Below, piece after piece: positions 32,916-43,737 of a stretch of 64,000 nt of DNA. Position numbers and translations under genes: made by a program. This DNA comes from Diphasiastrum complanatum (Eukaryota > Streptophyta > Lycopodiopsida > Lycopodiales > Lycopodiaceae), in contig CM055108.1 in assembly GCA_029204225.1 (NCBI GenBank), positions 1,407,787 to 1,471,786 of the forward strand. The letters are read 5' to 3'. The notes under the pieces are model-generated. The model had not been told where the DNA came from, searched no databases, and saw nothing but the letters and a program-made list of their open reading frames with translations. Every line of letters begins with the position of its first letter. Position 1 is the first letter of the stretch.

Positions 32916-32927
32916 TGGTATCAGAGC
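32916..32927 (+). other. Primer-binding site of the young copia element
   Basis: TGGTATCAGAGC abuts the LTR end; unmutated initiator-tRNA-Met type. Confidence 0.9.
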
Positions 32928-33525
32928 ATTAGGCGGCCAAATGTGCAGGTTTTTGCCAGATTTAGAAGAGATTTGTGGGCGAGTTTGCTTTTGTAGCATT
33001 CCAATCAAGTTTCTAGCTAAAAATCTTGTTGATTTATGTGTAGAAATTGGATCTTTGTGATCAAAACATCATTTGTATGCATTTCAATTGAAGTAGGGCG
33101 AATTCCCTCTGTACTTATCAGAATAAGGAGACAAAAATTGTTTTGGAAAGAGGGAGATGCAAGATCCAACAAGATCCTATTAGTTTTCCATTCTAGCATA
33201 TAGTTTTTTGATTCAATTTCTTGCTTCTTCATGTCAAAAACTTCAAAATTGATGTAACCCTCTGATTTTCAGTTTGCTGAATGATTCAAGAGTGTATTTC
33301 AATCTTAGGAGTGAGGGAAAAGCAAGTATATTGAGGTTTGGTCTTGGTTTGATCAAGAAATCATAAAACTAGTGGCTAAAATTAAGGAAAAAGTGAGGAA
33401 AAGAGAGAAAAAGTAAGGTTTTAGGTTCCAAATCTTTGTGATTTCTTCTTGTGTTTCATTTGTTGATTCAAAAGAGTGCTTAGTGCATTGGAACAGGTCA
33501 AAGATCAGAGATCAATCATTGCAAC

Positions 33526-36500
33526 ATGGCTACAAATGGAGGCTACATGTTGGAAAGCAATGATAGGCTTACCTCCCTCAACTATTCTACTTGGAAAGTA
33601 AGGATGGAGTCTTTGCTTGAGATGAATGAGTTGATGGATATTGTTGTAGGTGTGGAGGAGAGACCTTTGGCACCTCAAGAACAATTGAGGTATGACAAGA
33701 GGGCAAAGAAAGCCCTTCACATGATCAAGATGAATGTGACAAATGAGCTTATCAAAGAGGTTGGTAAGTGCACATCATCTAGTGAAGCTTGGGAAGCCTT
33801 GAAGAAGGTTTATGAATCCAAGTCTACTTCTAGAGTGTTGACTTTAAGAAGGCAAATCTTTTCTTGTATGCAAAAGAAGAGTGAGAATGGACATGCTTTT
33901 GTTTTGAGAGTTAAAGCATTGAATGATGAGTTAGCATGCATTAATGATGGCATAAATAATGAGGAGCTTGTTCAAGTGATTCTCAATGGCTTGTTGGATG
34001 ATCATGCTAATCTTGTTCAAAGTTATGCTATCCAAAAATGTTTACCAAGTGTTGGAGACTTGCAAGAGGTCTTGTTGGCTGAAGAATTCAGGTTGCAAAC
34101 AAGAGTGGGAGCATCTTCTACATCTCAAGGAGGAGAAGAGGAGGCAATGTTCTCTAAAGGCAAGTTCAAGGGCAAAGGTAAAAGCAATTGGTCTAAAGGG
34201 CAAGACCAAGGTGAGCACTCTACTTTTGGCAAAAAGAAGGATAGATCTAAGCTAAAATGTTTCTATTGTGGAGTCAAAGGGCATTTTGCTAGTGATTGTT
34301 TTAAGAAAAAGAGGGATCAAGGGGAAAAGCAAACCAATCTAACTATTGATGAGGGTGGGGATGAGCTTCTTTCAAATGATGCTTTTGTTATGTCATCTTG
34401 CTTGTTGGCTAATCATGGAGACATTGATCCTTGGTGGATTGATAGTGGAGCCACTTCTCATATGACATATCATAAAGAGTATTTTTCATCTTTAATGGCA
34501 TTTGATGGTGATAGGAAGGTAATCTATACCGCAAATGATGGTGAGTGTGCAATCAAGGGGATTGGCACAATTCCTATTTCACTTTCTACAAATAGGAATA
34601 TAGAATTGAAAGATGTTTTGCTCATTCCATCCATTACCAAGAACTTACTTAGTGTAAGCCAAATGCTTGACAAAGGATTCAAAGTTGAGTTTGATGGTGA
34701 TGCTTGCTTGATCAAAAAGGGGTGTAGTATCATTGCAAAAGGGAAAAGGCAAGGGAAATTGTTCAAGCTTGATGCATGTGTTGTTGCTAACCAAGTTGGA
34801 TGCATGGCAAATGAACAAATGTCAATTCAAGAGGTATGGCATAAAAGGATGGGACATCTCAACTACAAGGCCTTGGAGGTAATAGCCAAAAAGGAGGTAG
34901 TAAGGGGACTTCCCAAGTCTCTTACTTGCTTGAATCATGTTTGTGAAGAATGTGCTTTGTCTAAATCACATAGATTGCCATATACTAGATCTATATCTAG
35001 ATCTAAGATGCCTTTTTCTCTCTTGCATTCGGATATTCATGGTGTTACTACAATTAGCAATGGAGGTGCTAAGATGTATGTAACTTTCATTGATGATTTT
35101 AGTAGATTTTGTTGGGTTTATCTACTAAAGAGCAAGGATGAGGTGTTTGATGTGTTTGTCAAGTTCAAAGTTGCTATTGAGACTCAATTTACAACCAAAA
35201 TCAAATGCTTGAGGAGCGACAATGGTGGTGAATACATTTCTAACAAATTCAAAGCCTTTTGCGATGAGCATGGGATCAAGAGGGAGTACACATGTCCAAG
35301 AACACCACAACAAAATGGAGTGGCCGAGAGGAAGAATAGAACCTTGTGTGAGAGTGCAAAGGCAATGAGATTGAATGCTAATCTTCCTAAACCTTTTTGG
35401 AGTGATGCTTTGTTGTGTGCAAATTTCCTATGCAATAGATGGCCAAGTGTTGTATTGGAAGGAAAAACCCCTTTTGAAGCTTTGTTTGGTACGAAGCCTA
35501 ATGTCAAGTTTCTAAGAACTTTTGGATGCATTTGCTACTTCAACATTACTCTTGATGATAGAACTAAGGAGGATCCATCTTCAAGAAAGGGCATTTTTGT
35601 TGGTTATAGTGAAGTAAGCAAAGCATATAGGATTTATGTTCCTTCAATCAAGAAAGTGTTCACAAGTAGGGATGTCATTTTTGATGAAGGTAACATTCCA
35701 AAAGTTGTTTCAAGTGATGATGGTGTTGTTGCAACTAATGTGCTTGATGACAATGGAGTTGATGACACATTGGATGTGGATGTTGAAGAAGCCCCTTCAA
35801 GTCAAATTCCAAGGAGAACTCCAAGGCATAAAGTGAAACCCTCAAGGCTCACTTATGATGGCAAAGGTAAGCAAGTGGTGGATGGATCCAACTATGCTTT
35901 CCTAACTTCTTTTGATGTACCTTCATGTGTAGATGAAGCAAGGCAAAAAGAGGAATGGATCCAAGCAATGGATCTTGAGTTTGAAGCACTTATGAAGAAC
36001 AACACATGGAGATTGGTGGAGCTTCCAAAGGGCAAAAGTGCAATTGGATGCAAATGGATCTTCAAGGTAAAGACAAATCAAGATGGATCTATCAACAAGT
36101 TCAAGGCAAGGTTGGTGGCTAAAGGTTATGCTCAAGAGCATGGCATTGACTATGAGGAAACCTTTGCACCCGTGGCAAAGATGGTGAGCATAAGAGTAAT
36201 CATTTCCCTTGCAACTCTTTATGGATGGGATCTTTGGCAATTAGACATTTCTAATGCTTTCTTGAATGGTGATCTTGAAGAGGAAGTCTACATGGAGCAA
36301 CCCGAGAGCTATGTTTCTCATAGCAAGCCTAATCATGTGTGTTTTCTACAAAAAAGTTTGTATGGTCTTAAGCAAGCACCAAGGAGTTGGTATGCTAGGC
36401 TTAACTCTTTTCTACTTTCTCAAAACTTCACTATGAGTGAGTATGATCATTCACTTTACTTTAGAATTAGTGCTAATGATGTTACAATCCTTCTAATTTA

Positions 36501-37476
36501 TGTGGATGACATTATTTTAAGTGGAGGGAACAAGGAAGATATAGAAGATATCAAGAAAGCACTAAAAAAGGAATTTGAAGTGCATGATCTTGGTCTTTTG
36601 AGCTATATCTTAGGAATAGAAGTAATTAGAACTTCTCAAATCACTTTTATTTCACAAGAGAAGTATGCTATTTCTATTCTCAATAGATTTCATATGGTAG
36701 ATGCAAATCCTATTGATACACCTATGGAATCACATGTAAAGCTAACTATAAGAGGTAATGAAAGATCCTTCGAGGACATTACTCTCTATAGGAAGCTAAT
36801 AGGTTCTCTTATATATCTAACCATCACAAGACCTGATTTATCTTATTGTGTTGGTAGATTAAGCCAATTCATGCAAGATCCTAGCATAGAACATTGGAAA
36901 CTAGGAAAGAGGATCTTGAGATACATCTCGGGAACAAAAGATTTTGGCATTGTTTATAGAGGCTCATCACCTAACTTATTTGGTTTTTCAGATTCAGATT
37001 TTGCAGGAGACCTTATGGATAGAAAATCCATAAATGCACATGCTATTTTCATAGGTGATGGAGCTATCTCATGGATGTCGAAGAAACAAGCAACTATATC
37101 ACTTTCTTCTAGTGAGGCCGAGTACAAAGCTTTGACATCATGCACAAAGGAGATGGTGTGGATCAAGAGGATGATTATGGAGCTTCATTTGCTGGATTTT
37201 TCAGAGAGTCCAATCATCTTTTGTGACAACCTTTCAGCCCAAAGTCTAGCAAGCAATCCGGTTTTCCATGCAAGGAGCAAACATATCGAGGTGGCTTACC
37301 ATTTTGTGAGAGAACAAGTGTTGGCAAAAGAGATCAAGCTTGAACATGTCCCATCAAAGAAATGTGTGGCTGATATCTTTACCAAAGCATTGGGAAAGGA
37401 CTTATTTTTCAAGCATAGAACAAGTCTTGGTGTACTTTCTAAATCTATGCTAAAACTAGTTGAAGAGGGAGTGTGA
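33526..37476 (+). CDS. Copia gag-pol polyprotein, intact (1316 aa)
   Basis: Single frame encoding all functions for cytoplasmic particle assembly, cDNA synthesis and nuclear integration. Gag of the UBN2 type (1-230) starts MATNGGYMLESNDR. The CCHC knuckle CFYCGVKGHFASDC begins at C245. The aspartic protease is WWIDSGATSH with D306. A pre-integrase motif VWHKRMGHLN lies near 437. Integrase has HSDIHG (D503), SDNGGEY (D565) and E601, giving D,D-35-E. RT carries YVDDIILSG (Y992, D994, D995). RNase H has D1156, E1197 and D1234, and the tail ends ADIFTKALGKD. No stop or frameshift. The start is the first ATG after the leader and matches relatives at 20945 and 55614. Protease cleavage of the single polyprotein is known for the family. 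Confidence 0.97.
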   Translation: MATNGGYMLESNDRLTSLNYSTWKVRMESLLEMNELMDIVVGVEERPLAPQEQLRYDKRAKKALHMIKMNVTNELIKEVGKCTSSSEAWEALKKVYESKSTSRVLTLRRQIFSCMQKKSENGHAFVLRVKALNDELACINDGINNEELVQVILNGLLDDHANLVQSYAIQKCLPSVGDLQEVLLAEEFRLQTRVGASSTSQGGEEEAMFSKGKFKGKGKSNWSKGQDQGEHSTFGKKKDRSKLKCFYCGVKGHFASDCFKKKRDQGEKQTNLTIDEGGDELLSNDAFVMSSCLLANHGDIDPWWIDSGATSHMTYHKEYFSSLMAFDGDRKVIYTANDGECAIKGIGTIPISLSTNRNIELKDVLLIPSITKNLLSVSQMLDKGFKVEFDGDACLIKKGCSIIAKGKRQGKLFKLDACVVANQVGCMANEQMSIQEVWHKRMGHLNYKALEVIAKKEVVRGLPKSLTCLNHVCEECALSKSHRLPYTRSISRSKMPFSLLHSDIHGVTTISNGGAKMYVTFIDDFSRFCWVYLLKSKDEVFDVFVKFKVAIETQFTTKIKCLRSDNGGEYISNKFKAFCDEHGIKREYTCPRTPQQNGVAERKNRTLCESAKAMRLNANLPKPFWSDALLCANFLCNRWPSVVLEGKTPFEALFGTKPNVKFLRTFGCICYFNITLDDRTKEDPSSRKGIFVGYSEVSKAYRIYVPSIKKVFTSRDVIFDEGNIPKVVSSDDGVVATNVLDDNGVDDTLDVDVEEAPSSQIPRRTPRHKVKPSRLTYDGKGKQVVDGSNYAFLTSFDVPSCVDEARQKEEWIQAMDLEFEALMKNNTWRLVELPKGKSAIGCKWIFKVKTNQDGSINKFKARLVAKGYAQEHGIDYEETFAPVAKMVSIRVIISLATLYGWDLWQLDISNAFLNGDLEEEVYMEQPESYVSHSKPNHVCFLQKSLYGLKQAPRSWYARLNSFLLSQNFTMSEYDHSLYFRISANDVTILLIYVDDIILSGGNKEDIEDIKKALKKEFEVHDLGLLSYILGIEVIRTSQITFISQEKYAISILNRFHMVDANPIDTPMESHVKLTIRGNERSFEDITLYRKLIGSLIYLTITRPDLSYCVGRLSQFMQDPSIEHWKLGKRILRYISGTKDFGIVYRGSSPNLFGFSDSDFAGDLMDRKSINAHAIFIGDGAISWMSKKQATISLSSSEAEYKALTSCTKEMVWIKRMIMELHLLDFSESPIIFCDNLSAQSLASNPVFHARSKHIEVAYHFVREQVLAKEIKLEHVPSKKCVADIFTKALGKDLFFKHRTSLGVLSKSMLKLVEEGV
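37459..37471 (+). other. Polypurine tract of the young copia element
   Basis: GTTGAAGAGGGAG-type purine tract overlapping the last codons of pol and abutting the 3' LTR; primes plus-strand synthesis. Confidence 0.85.
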
Positions 37477-38124
37477 AAAATTGTCAACTAGTAGTATTTT
37501 CCTAACTTGAGATTTTGTAGGCCTATGGCCAAATAAAAGTTAGAGATAGGTTCATACATGTATGTAGAGGCCCAAAGTATGTGTACACTACTTTTGAGGT
37601 CACATTAATTAGAGGAGGTCGAGTGTGGAGCTCTTCTATTGGCTCATAATTTGGTGCATTCCTATTTGACCAAATTTCTAGGTATATGGGTGAATCCTAT
37701 TGGACCCCAATTTTAGCCTATCATAAGACAAGTGGCCAAGAGGCACTATGGCTGCTATAAATAGCCATCTCCACGAGTATGTACACATCTCATTTTCATT
37801 CTATTGAATGAATGTTATGCTCTTTGAAGATCCATCTTCTTCTCTCTCACTTTTTTGTTCATATCTTGCATTCTAGCCACTAGAATTGTGATTTCTTTGT
37901 TGCTATGGCTTCACACGTGTGAAATGCAGGTTGTAGGCTCTGAAGTACGGACAGGGACAGCAAGTTTCTGTTTGTGGAAGCTTATGATCAGATTTTGATG
38001 TTTAGTTGATGTTTAGTATGCTTACCATCACAATTTCTATCATTTTTTCAATCTAGATGTGCATAACTTCCATGGCCAAGATCTTTATGAAACTTTAGCA
38101 TCTTTTGGATCTGAGTTTTTCACA
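37472..38124 (+). repeat. 3' LTR of the young copia element
   Basis: Matches the 5' LTR base for base by eye apart from one extra A (GCTTATGATCAG). Ends TTTTTCACA and is followed by the AAAC duplication at 38125-38128. Confidence 0.95.
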
Positions 38125-38128
38125 AAAC

Positions 38129-39570
38129 TGGAATACATACCCTGTGGTGGATCTACGATCATCATAGTCACCTCCCCAATCCGCATCCACATAGCCACAC
38201 AACTAAGGTAAATCATCATGCTTCCTGTAAATCAAGCCATAATCTAAAGTGCCTTTCACATAATGCAAAATGCGTTTAGCTTCCTTGCAATGCGTTTTCG
38301 TAGGTGCTGTCATAAACTGACTTACAATGCCAACAACATAGCATATATCTGGTCTAGTCGTGGTAAGGTAAATCAAGCTCCCTACTAATTGTCTATATAG
38401 CGTAGCATGAAATGACTGTGACTCATCAAGCTTAGAAAGCTTTTTACCTGGTTCAATAGGAGTATTTACTGATTTGCAATCCTACAACCTAAACTTGTGC
38501 AGCAACTCTTTGACATACTTCGCCTGTGTTAAACCCACTTCGTGTCCTTTTTGCCACACCTCTACTCCAAGGCAATAATGCATCAGGATGAGATCTGTCA
38601 TCTCGAATTGTTCCATGAGGTCTTTCTTGATCATGTCTATCATCTCTTGATTATTTCTTGTAATAATCGAGTCATCAACATAAAGAGCAATCAAGGCAAC
38701 CATACCATCAAAGCATAAGACATATAGATTTGGATCAGAGTGTGTTCTCACCATCCCCTTTGAATGAAAGTAGGCATCAATCCTGCTATACCACACACGT
38801 GGTGCTTGTTTAAGACCATAAAGTGCTTTCTTCAAGCGACATACTTTATTTTCCTGTCCCTTCGCTACAAATCCTTCAGGTTGATCCATGAACACCTCTT
38901 TTTCTAACTTGTCATTCAGAAAAGCAGATTTCACATCCATTTGATGCAAAGGCCAACCAAAATGTGAAGCTAAAGCAACAAGTAGACGTAGAGTATTCCA
39001 ATGACATACTGGCGCAAAGGTCTCTTCATAGTCGATGCCTTTGCTTTGTGCATAACCTTTGATCACCAATCTTGCCTTGTGCTTTGCTATACTTCCATCT
39101 GCATGGTACTTAGTCCTGTATACCCATTTGCAACCAATGGGTTTCTTGCCAACTGGTGGTTCTACTAAGTCCCATGTGCTATGCTTAGCAATTGACTCCA
39201 TCTCCTCTCCCATGGCCTTGACCCAAATGTCATCATCCTTCGCTTCACCATAAGTCAAAGGTTATTTGCTTTGAATAATGCTAGATAAAAGAGCATAATT
39301 TGCTTCATACCTTTCAGGTTGTGTCTTCTCTCTTGTTGATCTTCGTAGCTCTCCTTGGCTAGATGATCCTAGAAAGTCATCCATGTCACGGCTCTCCAAC
39401 AATCTCTCAAACCACTTAGGGAGCTTCCTGTCAGGTGATCGGCTTCTTGGTGAAAATGTATCCCACGGTACATCCTTCTCCTTGCGTTTATCACCTGCAA
39501 TTTCAATTCTTCTTGCACCAAAAGGTTTGTCCCTACCTCTCTAATCTATCTCTTGAGGCATCAAGGAAAC
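38129..39570 (-). pseudogene. RT and RNase H half of the split copia element
   Basis: Minus strand: a linker (DVPWDTFSPRSRSP, ELRRSTREKTQPERYEANY) ends at a TAA near 39260. Then RT opens at 39258 (MTYGEAKDDDIWVKAMGEE) with KPIGCKWVYRTKYHADG, FLNDKLEKEVFMDQPEG, LKQAPRVWYSRID and YVDDSIIT. A stop lies at 38482. RNase H continues in frame (VNTPIEPGKKLSKLDE; a stop follows DLP) to GYVFQFC, ending at the inserted element. Gag, protease and integrase are absent to the right of 39570. Several amino-acid oddities (FAPVCHW for FAPVAKW) and the stops show decay older than the inserted element. Confidence 0.9.
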
Positions 39571-39830
39571 AGTCAGAACTGACAGCAACTAGCAATTAGA
39601 TTCAATAAGCAGAATCACATTAGCTAAAGATTCTTCTTAATCAAACAAAGAGAATTAGTCTTTATCGTAGAAAGCAAGCAAAACAGAGCCTCAAACAATC
39701 CCGTTATCTGAACACATAGCTCATTCAGAAATGAAAGATGGTCTACTAAGAAATGATGCTTAACAGCTTCGGCTAATACCCGGCTCACATTAGTCAGAAT
39801 TGTTACTTGCTGGTGTCGCCTGAAAATCCA
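39571..39830. other. Unassigned sequence between copia and gypsy LTR
   Basis: No coding content. The minus strand directly after the gypsy LTR end reads TGGATTTTCAGGCGACACC, which looks a little like a primer-binding site but matches none I know. Confidence 0.35.
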
Positions 39831-40297
39831 TGTTAGAATAGCTGAAATTCAATATAATATAAGAAATGTGTGTGACACAAACAGAACAGTATCACAATCA
39901 TCCACAGATCATACAAAGTGTGTTTGCACATATGATAAGAAGTAATTATGTGAAAGATAGCAGAAAAGAAAAGAATACTCAAGCTATAGGAACTCGCTCT
40001 TCTCTCTATTGATACTCAGCTTTGCGTAGAAATGCGTCAGTACAATGGCATGAAGTGTCGACCTTATAGGAACAATCACCGGCCTCGATGTCGTTTACGA
40101 ACCATTAAATGTCGGTTCTGTACTTCTATTGTGTCTCTTTAGAACTTCGCAACTTCTACTTATAATATGAATTTACAAAGTGCGAAATAGGCCTTTACAT
40201 GTATTTAATCACTATAGCACATTTTATGTACATGGAAATTGAAAATTTTTACAATATATGACATAACTTGGATAATGTGAAATCATAAGTCTCCACA
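39831..40297 (-). repeat. 3' LTR of the minus-strand gypsy element with extra ORF
   Basis: Read on the minus strand it starts TGTGGAGACTTATGATTTC at 40297, right after a polypurine tract, and ends TATTCTAACA at 39831. The 5' LTR is not in the window because the element is cut at 47500, so the inner end rests only on the TG...CA rule and is uncertain. Confidence 0.5.
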
Positions 40298-40313
40298 TAT
40301 CCCCTTCCTCAAC
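40298..40313 (-). other. Polypurine tract of the gypsy element with extra ORF
   Basis: Minus strand GTTGAGGAAGGGGATA immediately before TGTGGAGAC. It sits 27 bp after the stop of the post-integrase frame, which places that frame inside the element. Confidence 0.65.
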
Positions 40314-40340
40314 TGTGCAGCGGCTCGCCAACAATCTGAT

Positions 40341-43243
40341 TTACATCCATCTTTGTCGCTTTCGGCTAGCTAGCTTGCTTTGAAAAATTGCCTTGGCTCG
40401 GGCTTCATTCTCTTCGTTTTCCTGCTCCAATGTCAGCCCTTTTACTGCCAAGAAATAGGTATTCTTCTGGTTATAGTCTTCTTGAAATGATAAATTTGGA
40501 TAACCACCCATTCCTTGATTGCCGATTGGTGCAAGGGGGTTATCAATTAATGTATTATTTACAAAATGTGTATACCAACTATCCTCGGTCAGGATTTCGG
40601 ACATCTCGACAGAAGGGACAGTTAGTGAAAGTGCATCATATATATAGTCGAGAAATTTTGCTTTAATATACAGTTGTTGAACAAATAGAAGGGCATAAGA
40701 AATAAGCGAATCAATATTTACATGACTGTACGTGTAGTATGGCCTAGTTATTGGGTTAGTAGAGAGAAGTATATTATTTGTTTTTATTTCCTCCAAATAA
40801 CGAGAGTAGTTAGCTTCCCAATCTGTGTAGATTTCCCACATCTCAGGGAATAGTAATTGGTGAGTAACTCGAGAAGAAACAGGTTTAGAGTTGGTAACAA
40901 CTTTTTGCACATCAAAAATGTTAATTGATTCTAACTTATTTAGGTACTCATCCAATGCCGGAAACATATTATTCTCAAATGTCCTTAGGTATTCTAAGAT
41001 GTATATATACAAGGATCCTACGATCACATGAATATAGTTGGTTTGCACATTGAACTTGTTTTGAACAATGGAAAGGGGGAGGATTCTTTTTTGATGTACA
41101 GTTAGTCTAGACCATAAAGTATTTATATTCGAAAAGGTCCAAGGGTTTTCCCATTGTTCCTTTGTGTAACCAAAAAATTTAGGTAAAAAAAGTAATCTAT
41201 CCTCCATGGGGGTTCTGGACTACAAAAAGGTGGAATAAAAAATGTTAGTTCTTGATGAAATGTTTGAAATTCTGACCTTAGTAGTGAGTAGACAATCTTG
41301 TTTTTCTTCGTAACTACTGCACTTGGTGACACGGGCTTGGTATGGAATGACGCTTAACGCCCCAGGTTGGTCTTCAGCAGCTTGTACCTCTACAGCCTCC
41401 ATAATTTCAGTCTGTGTTTCTTGATTTTTCTGGACTTGGCTGCAGCTGATATCTATTTGGATGGCCTTTTCTGACATTACTGATGTTGGCTCATCTGTTT
41501 GCATCTCCTGATCAGGTCCTTGTCCAGGTTCTTCTGCATCAGAGATCTGCATTTGGCCTGATTGGAATCTGGCCTCTTCTAGTTCTTCCTTCAGCTTCTC
41601 ATAGGCAATCATCTACATCTGGAAGGTCTAGATTATCCGCTCCTAGATTCCCTTCCATGCTACTAGATCAATTCTGTAGATACGCAGGCACTGAGTGTGA
41701 CTTCAGTGCTAATTCACCAGAGTATTGCCTCTTCGGCCTATTTTTTGTATATCTGATTGTCTTTCTTTGGCATCTCTGCAGAATTTTGCAGTTGGGCAAT
41801 TGAATCCTAAGCATTACTGAGTTCATTGCTCAGTTCCGCATTGCTACTTTGAAGAGTGGCTCTTGCTCGTCTTCTTCCTGCAAGGAAGCCTCCAGGGTCT
41901 GAAGTTGTTGTTCGAGAAGGATGTTCTCATTTTTGAAAGCGTTGGACTGCTCTTGCATTTCTTCCAACACTTCAAGTGTGGCATCATATCTTCCTTTTCC
42001 TTCTTCCAGCTCTGTCTCTTTCCTACTCAGCTCCGCATTGGTTGCTTTGAGCTCCTCATTTCTATAGGCCAACTGAGCCTTAGTATTGCTCAACTCTGTA
42101 TCTGTTTGGGTGAGGGCTGCTCGGACTCTTTCATACTTGGACCCCAGCTTTCTGGATTCCTTTTCCAAGCTGGCAAGGTGCTTTATAGCTGCTCGAGTAT
42201 TTGGCAGTAGTGTTCCAAAAACCTGTTGATATAATTTGGCATCGAGGATTGGTTCCTTGACATCGCTTTCGCTGCCCTGCTGGTCCTCAGAAAGCTGCTC
42301 TGCTCCTTGTGGTTCTGGTTCTTGTGGTATTTCAGCCTGATTTTGCTCTTGATCAGCAATGCCTCTTCTTCCACGTCCTTATTTCCTTCTGGATTGGTCA
42401 ATGGTGTATACTGGGACGATGGCAAAGACATCCTCACCGAGCTCCCTTGACTTGATGATGATGTTGTGGCTGTTGCGGTGGTTGCCTTTGATGTCTGCAT
42501 TTGGGATTCTGCCTCAATTGATGGCGCTAATACTGGTAATACTGGTGCAATTCTGATATCCCCCTGCACTGTCAGCACATTTGCATGCATGCATAAGATG
42601 CCCATCTGCTGACCCAGTCTGGAGAACTGATTTACTTTTATTAATTTACAGAATTGCTTAAAAGAAATCTGTCCGAAGGCAATCTGCTCTCCATTTAAGG
42701 ATCTCAGCAGGTATCCCATATTGGTATTTGAAATTGTGTATTCTTGCTCCGATAGAAAGATAGAAGCAAGAATAAATCGAACGAAGCTCTTGAGATTGGG
42801 GTCTCTAATGTAAGAGAGTTTGTATCCCCGTTTCTCAAGATAAGATCCTTCTTAAAAAACTCCGCTCTCCGTAATGAAATTGGTTTGGTAACTGGCATAC
42901 TGCTGTCCGTAGGCAATCCTAAGGCACGACAGTAAAACCCCTCTGTGATGATAATCTCTTGATTGCGAACAATTGTGGAAATATGTCCTTCCTCTATTTC
43001 GCCCAAGTTGCGGATCAGCTCATAACAAAGATCAGTAAGAAGAACTGATGAATTGAATTGAAGAAGACCTTCAATTCGCGCGCGAACAGCTAGTGGTTGT
43101 AAGATTGGTAACACTGGCTTTGGGTGTGCCTTGAATACAATTGCCATAGTGCTTGCAAATGTAAACGATGGCAGACAAGAGATTGATCGCAACAATTCGC
43201 AATTTTGGAGAGCAAGAGTGATGGAAAATGGTAGTGATAACAA
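40341..43243 (-). pseudogene. Large unidentified post-integrase reading frame of a gypsy element (coiled-coil), frameshifted
   Basis: Minus-strand frames at 43243-42704, 42719-42183, 42168-41830, 41612-41220 and 41207-40341 read as one decayed protein of about 900-960 residues. N-terminal part: MAIVFKAHPKPVLPILQPL, RNLGEIEEGHISTIV, EGFYCRALGLPTD and, after a frameshift near 42850, MGYLLRSLNGEQIAFGQIS. Then a Ser/Thr/Gln linker. A strong coiled coil follows (ELSNTKAQLAYRNEELKAT, ELSRKETELEEGKGRYDAT, ENILLEQQLQTLEASLQEE), then an acidic Gln-rich part (EKAIQIDI, QETQTEIMEAVEV). The C-terminal 288 codons are intact and start MEDRLLFLPKFFGYTKEQW. It lies between integrase and PPT/LTR on the element strand, the position of env-like frames in some plant Ty3 elements. 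I see no signal peptide or clear membrane anchor and recognise no domain. Confidence 0.6.
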
Positions 43244-43737
43244 CTGAAGTGTTTGAGGTTTTAGACGTATTGATGATATTTTGGCGGATTGGACTACTAT
43301 TAAATGGAAGCGTATCCTTCGTTTTGAAAGTATGTACTAAATAATAAAGTGTCTAGTCTAAAAAACAAAAATAAATAAATAAACAAAATGCAGGAATGCT
43401 TCGCTTGGTAAGCTTATTTCTTCCTTCGTTAAAATGTGAAAAATGCGAAGGTGTCAGAAGGTAAAATCCCGAAAAATGCGAAGGTAAGTGTCACAATTTT
43501 CGTATTGGTGAACTTACTAAATACATCATATTCCAACATAGTGTCAGGTTTTTCGCAAAATATAAATGTAGCGAAGGTCTCGGCTTTTTCGCAATACAAA
43601 CAATTGCAACATGTTTCGGCATTTTCGCAAGAAAAATGTAAACTTCGGTTAAAATAATAATAATAATAATAAATAATAAATAAAATAATAATAATTCGAC
43701 AAAAAATGACGGACTTCAAAAACTGATGTATCGGATA
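43244..43737 (-). other. Spacer between integrase and extra frame
   Basis: Non-coding, with several GCGAAGG phrases (about 43446, 43479, 43572) and an AAT microsatellite (about 43655-43695). If the extra frame was made from a spliced RNA, an acceptor would be expected at its left edge, but none can be fixed by eye. Confidence 0.4.

Larger units (their letters stand above)
32264..38124 (+). mobile_element. Complete, very young Ty1/copia retrotransposon
   Basis: 5861 bp: LTR, primer-binding site, leader, one uninterrupted 1316-codon gag-pol frame, PPT, LTR, with a 4-bp target duplication (AAAC). The LTRs are 652 and 653 bp and, compared by eye, differ by a single inserted base (ATGTCAG against ATGATCAG near 32777/37985). 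This indicates a very recent insertion. All catalytic motifs are present, so it may still be autonomous. It is inserted in the RNase H region of a minus-strand copia element (31531-39570). Confidence 0.96.

Noticed and set aside
39812-39830. Primer-binding site after the gypsy LTR (TGGATTTTCAGGCGACACC, minus strand)
   Set aside because: The LTR is preceded by a PPT and so is a 3' LTR; the TGG start is probably coincidence.
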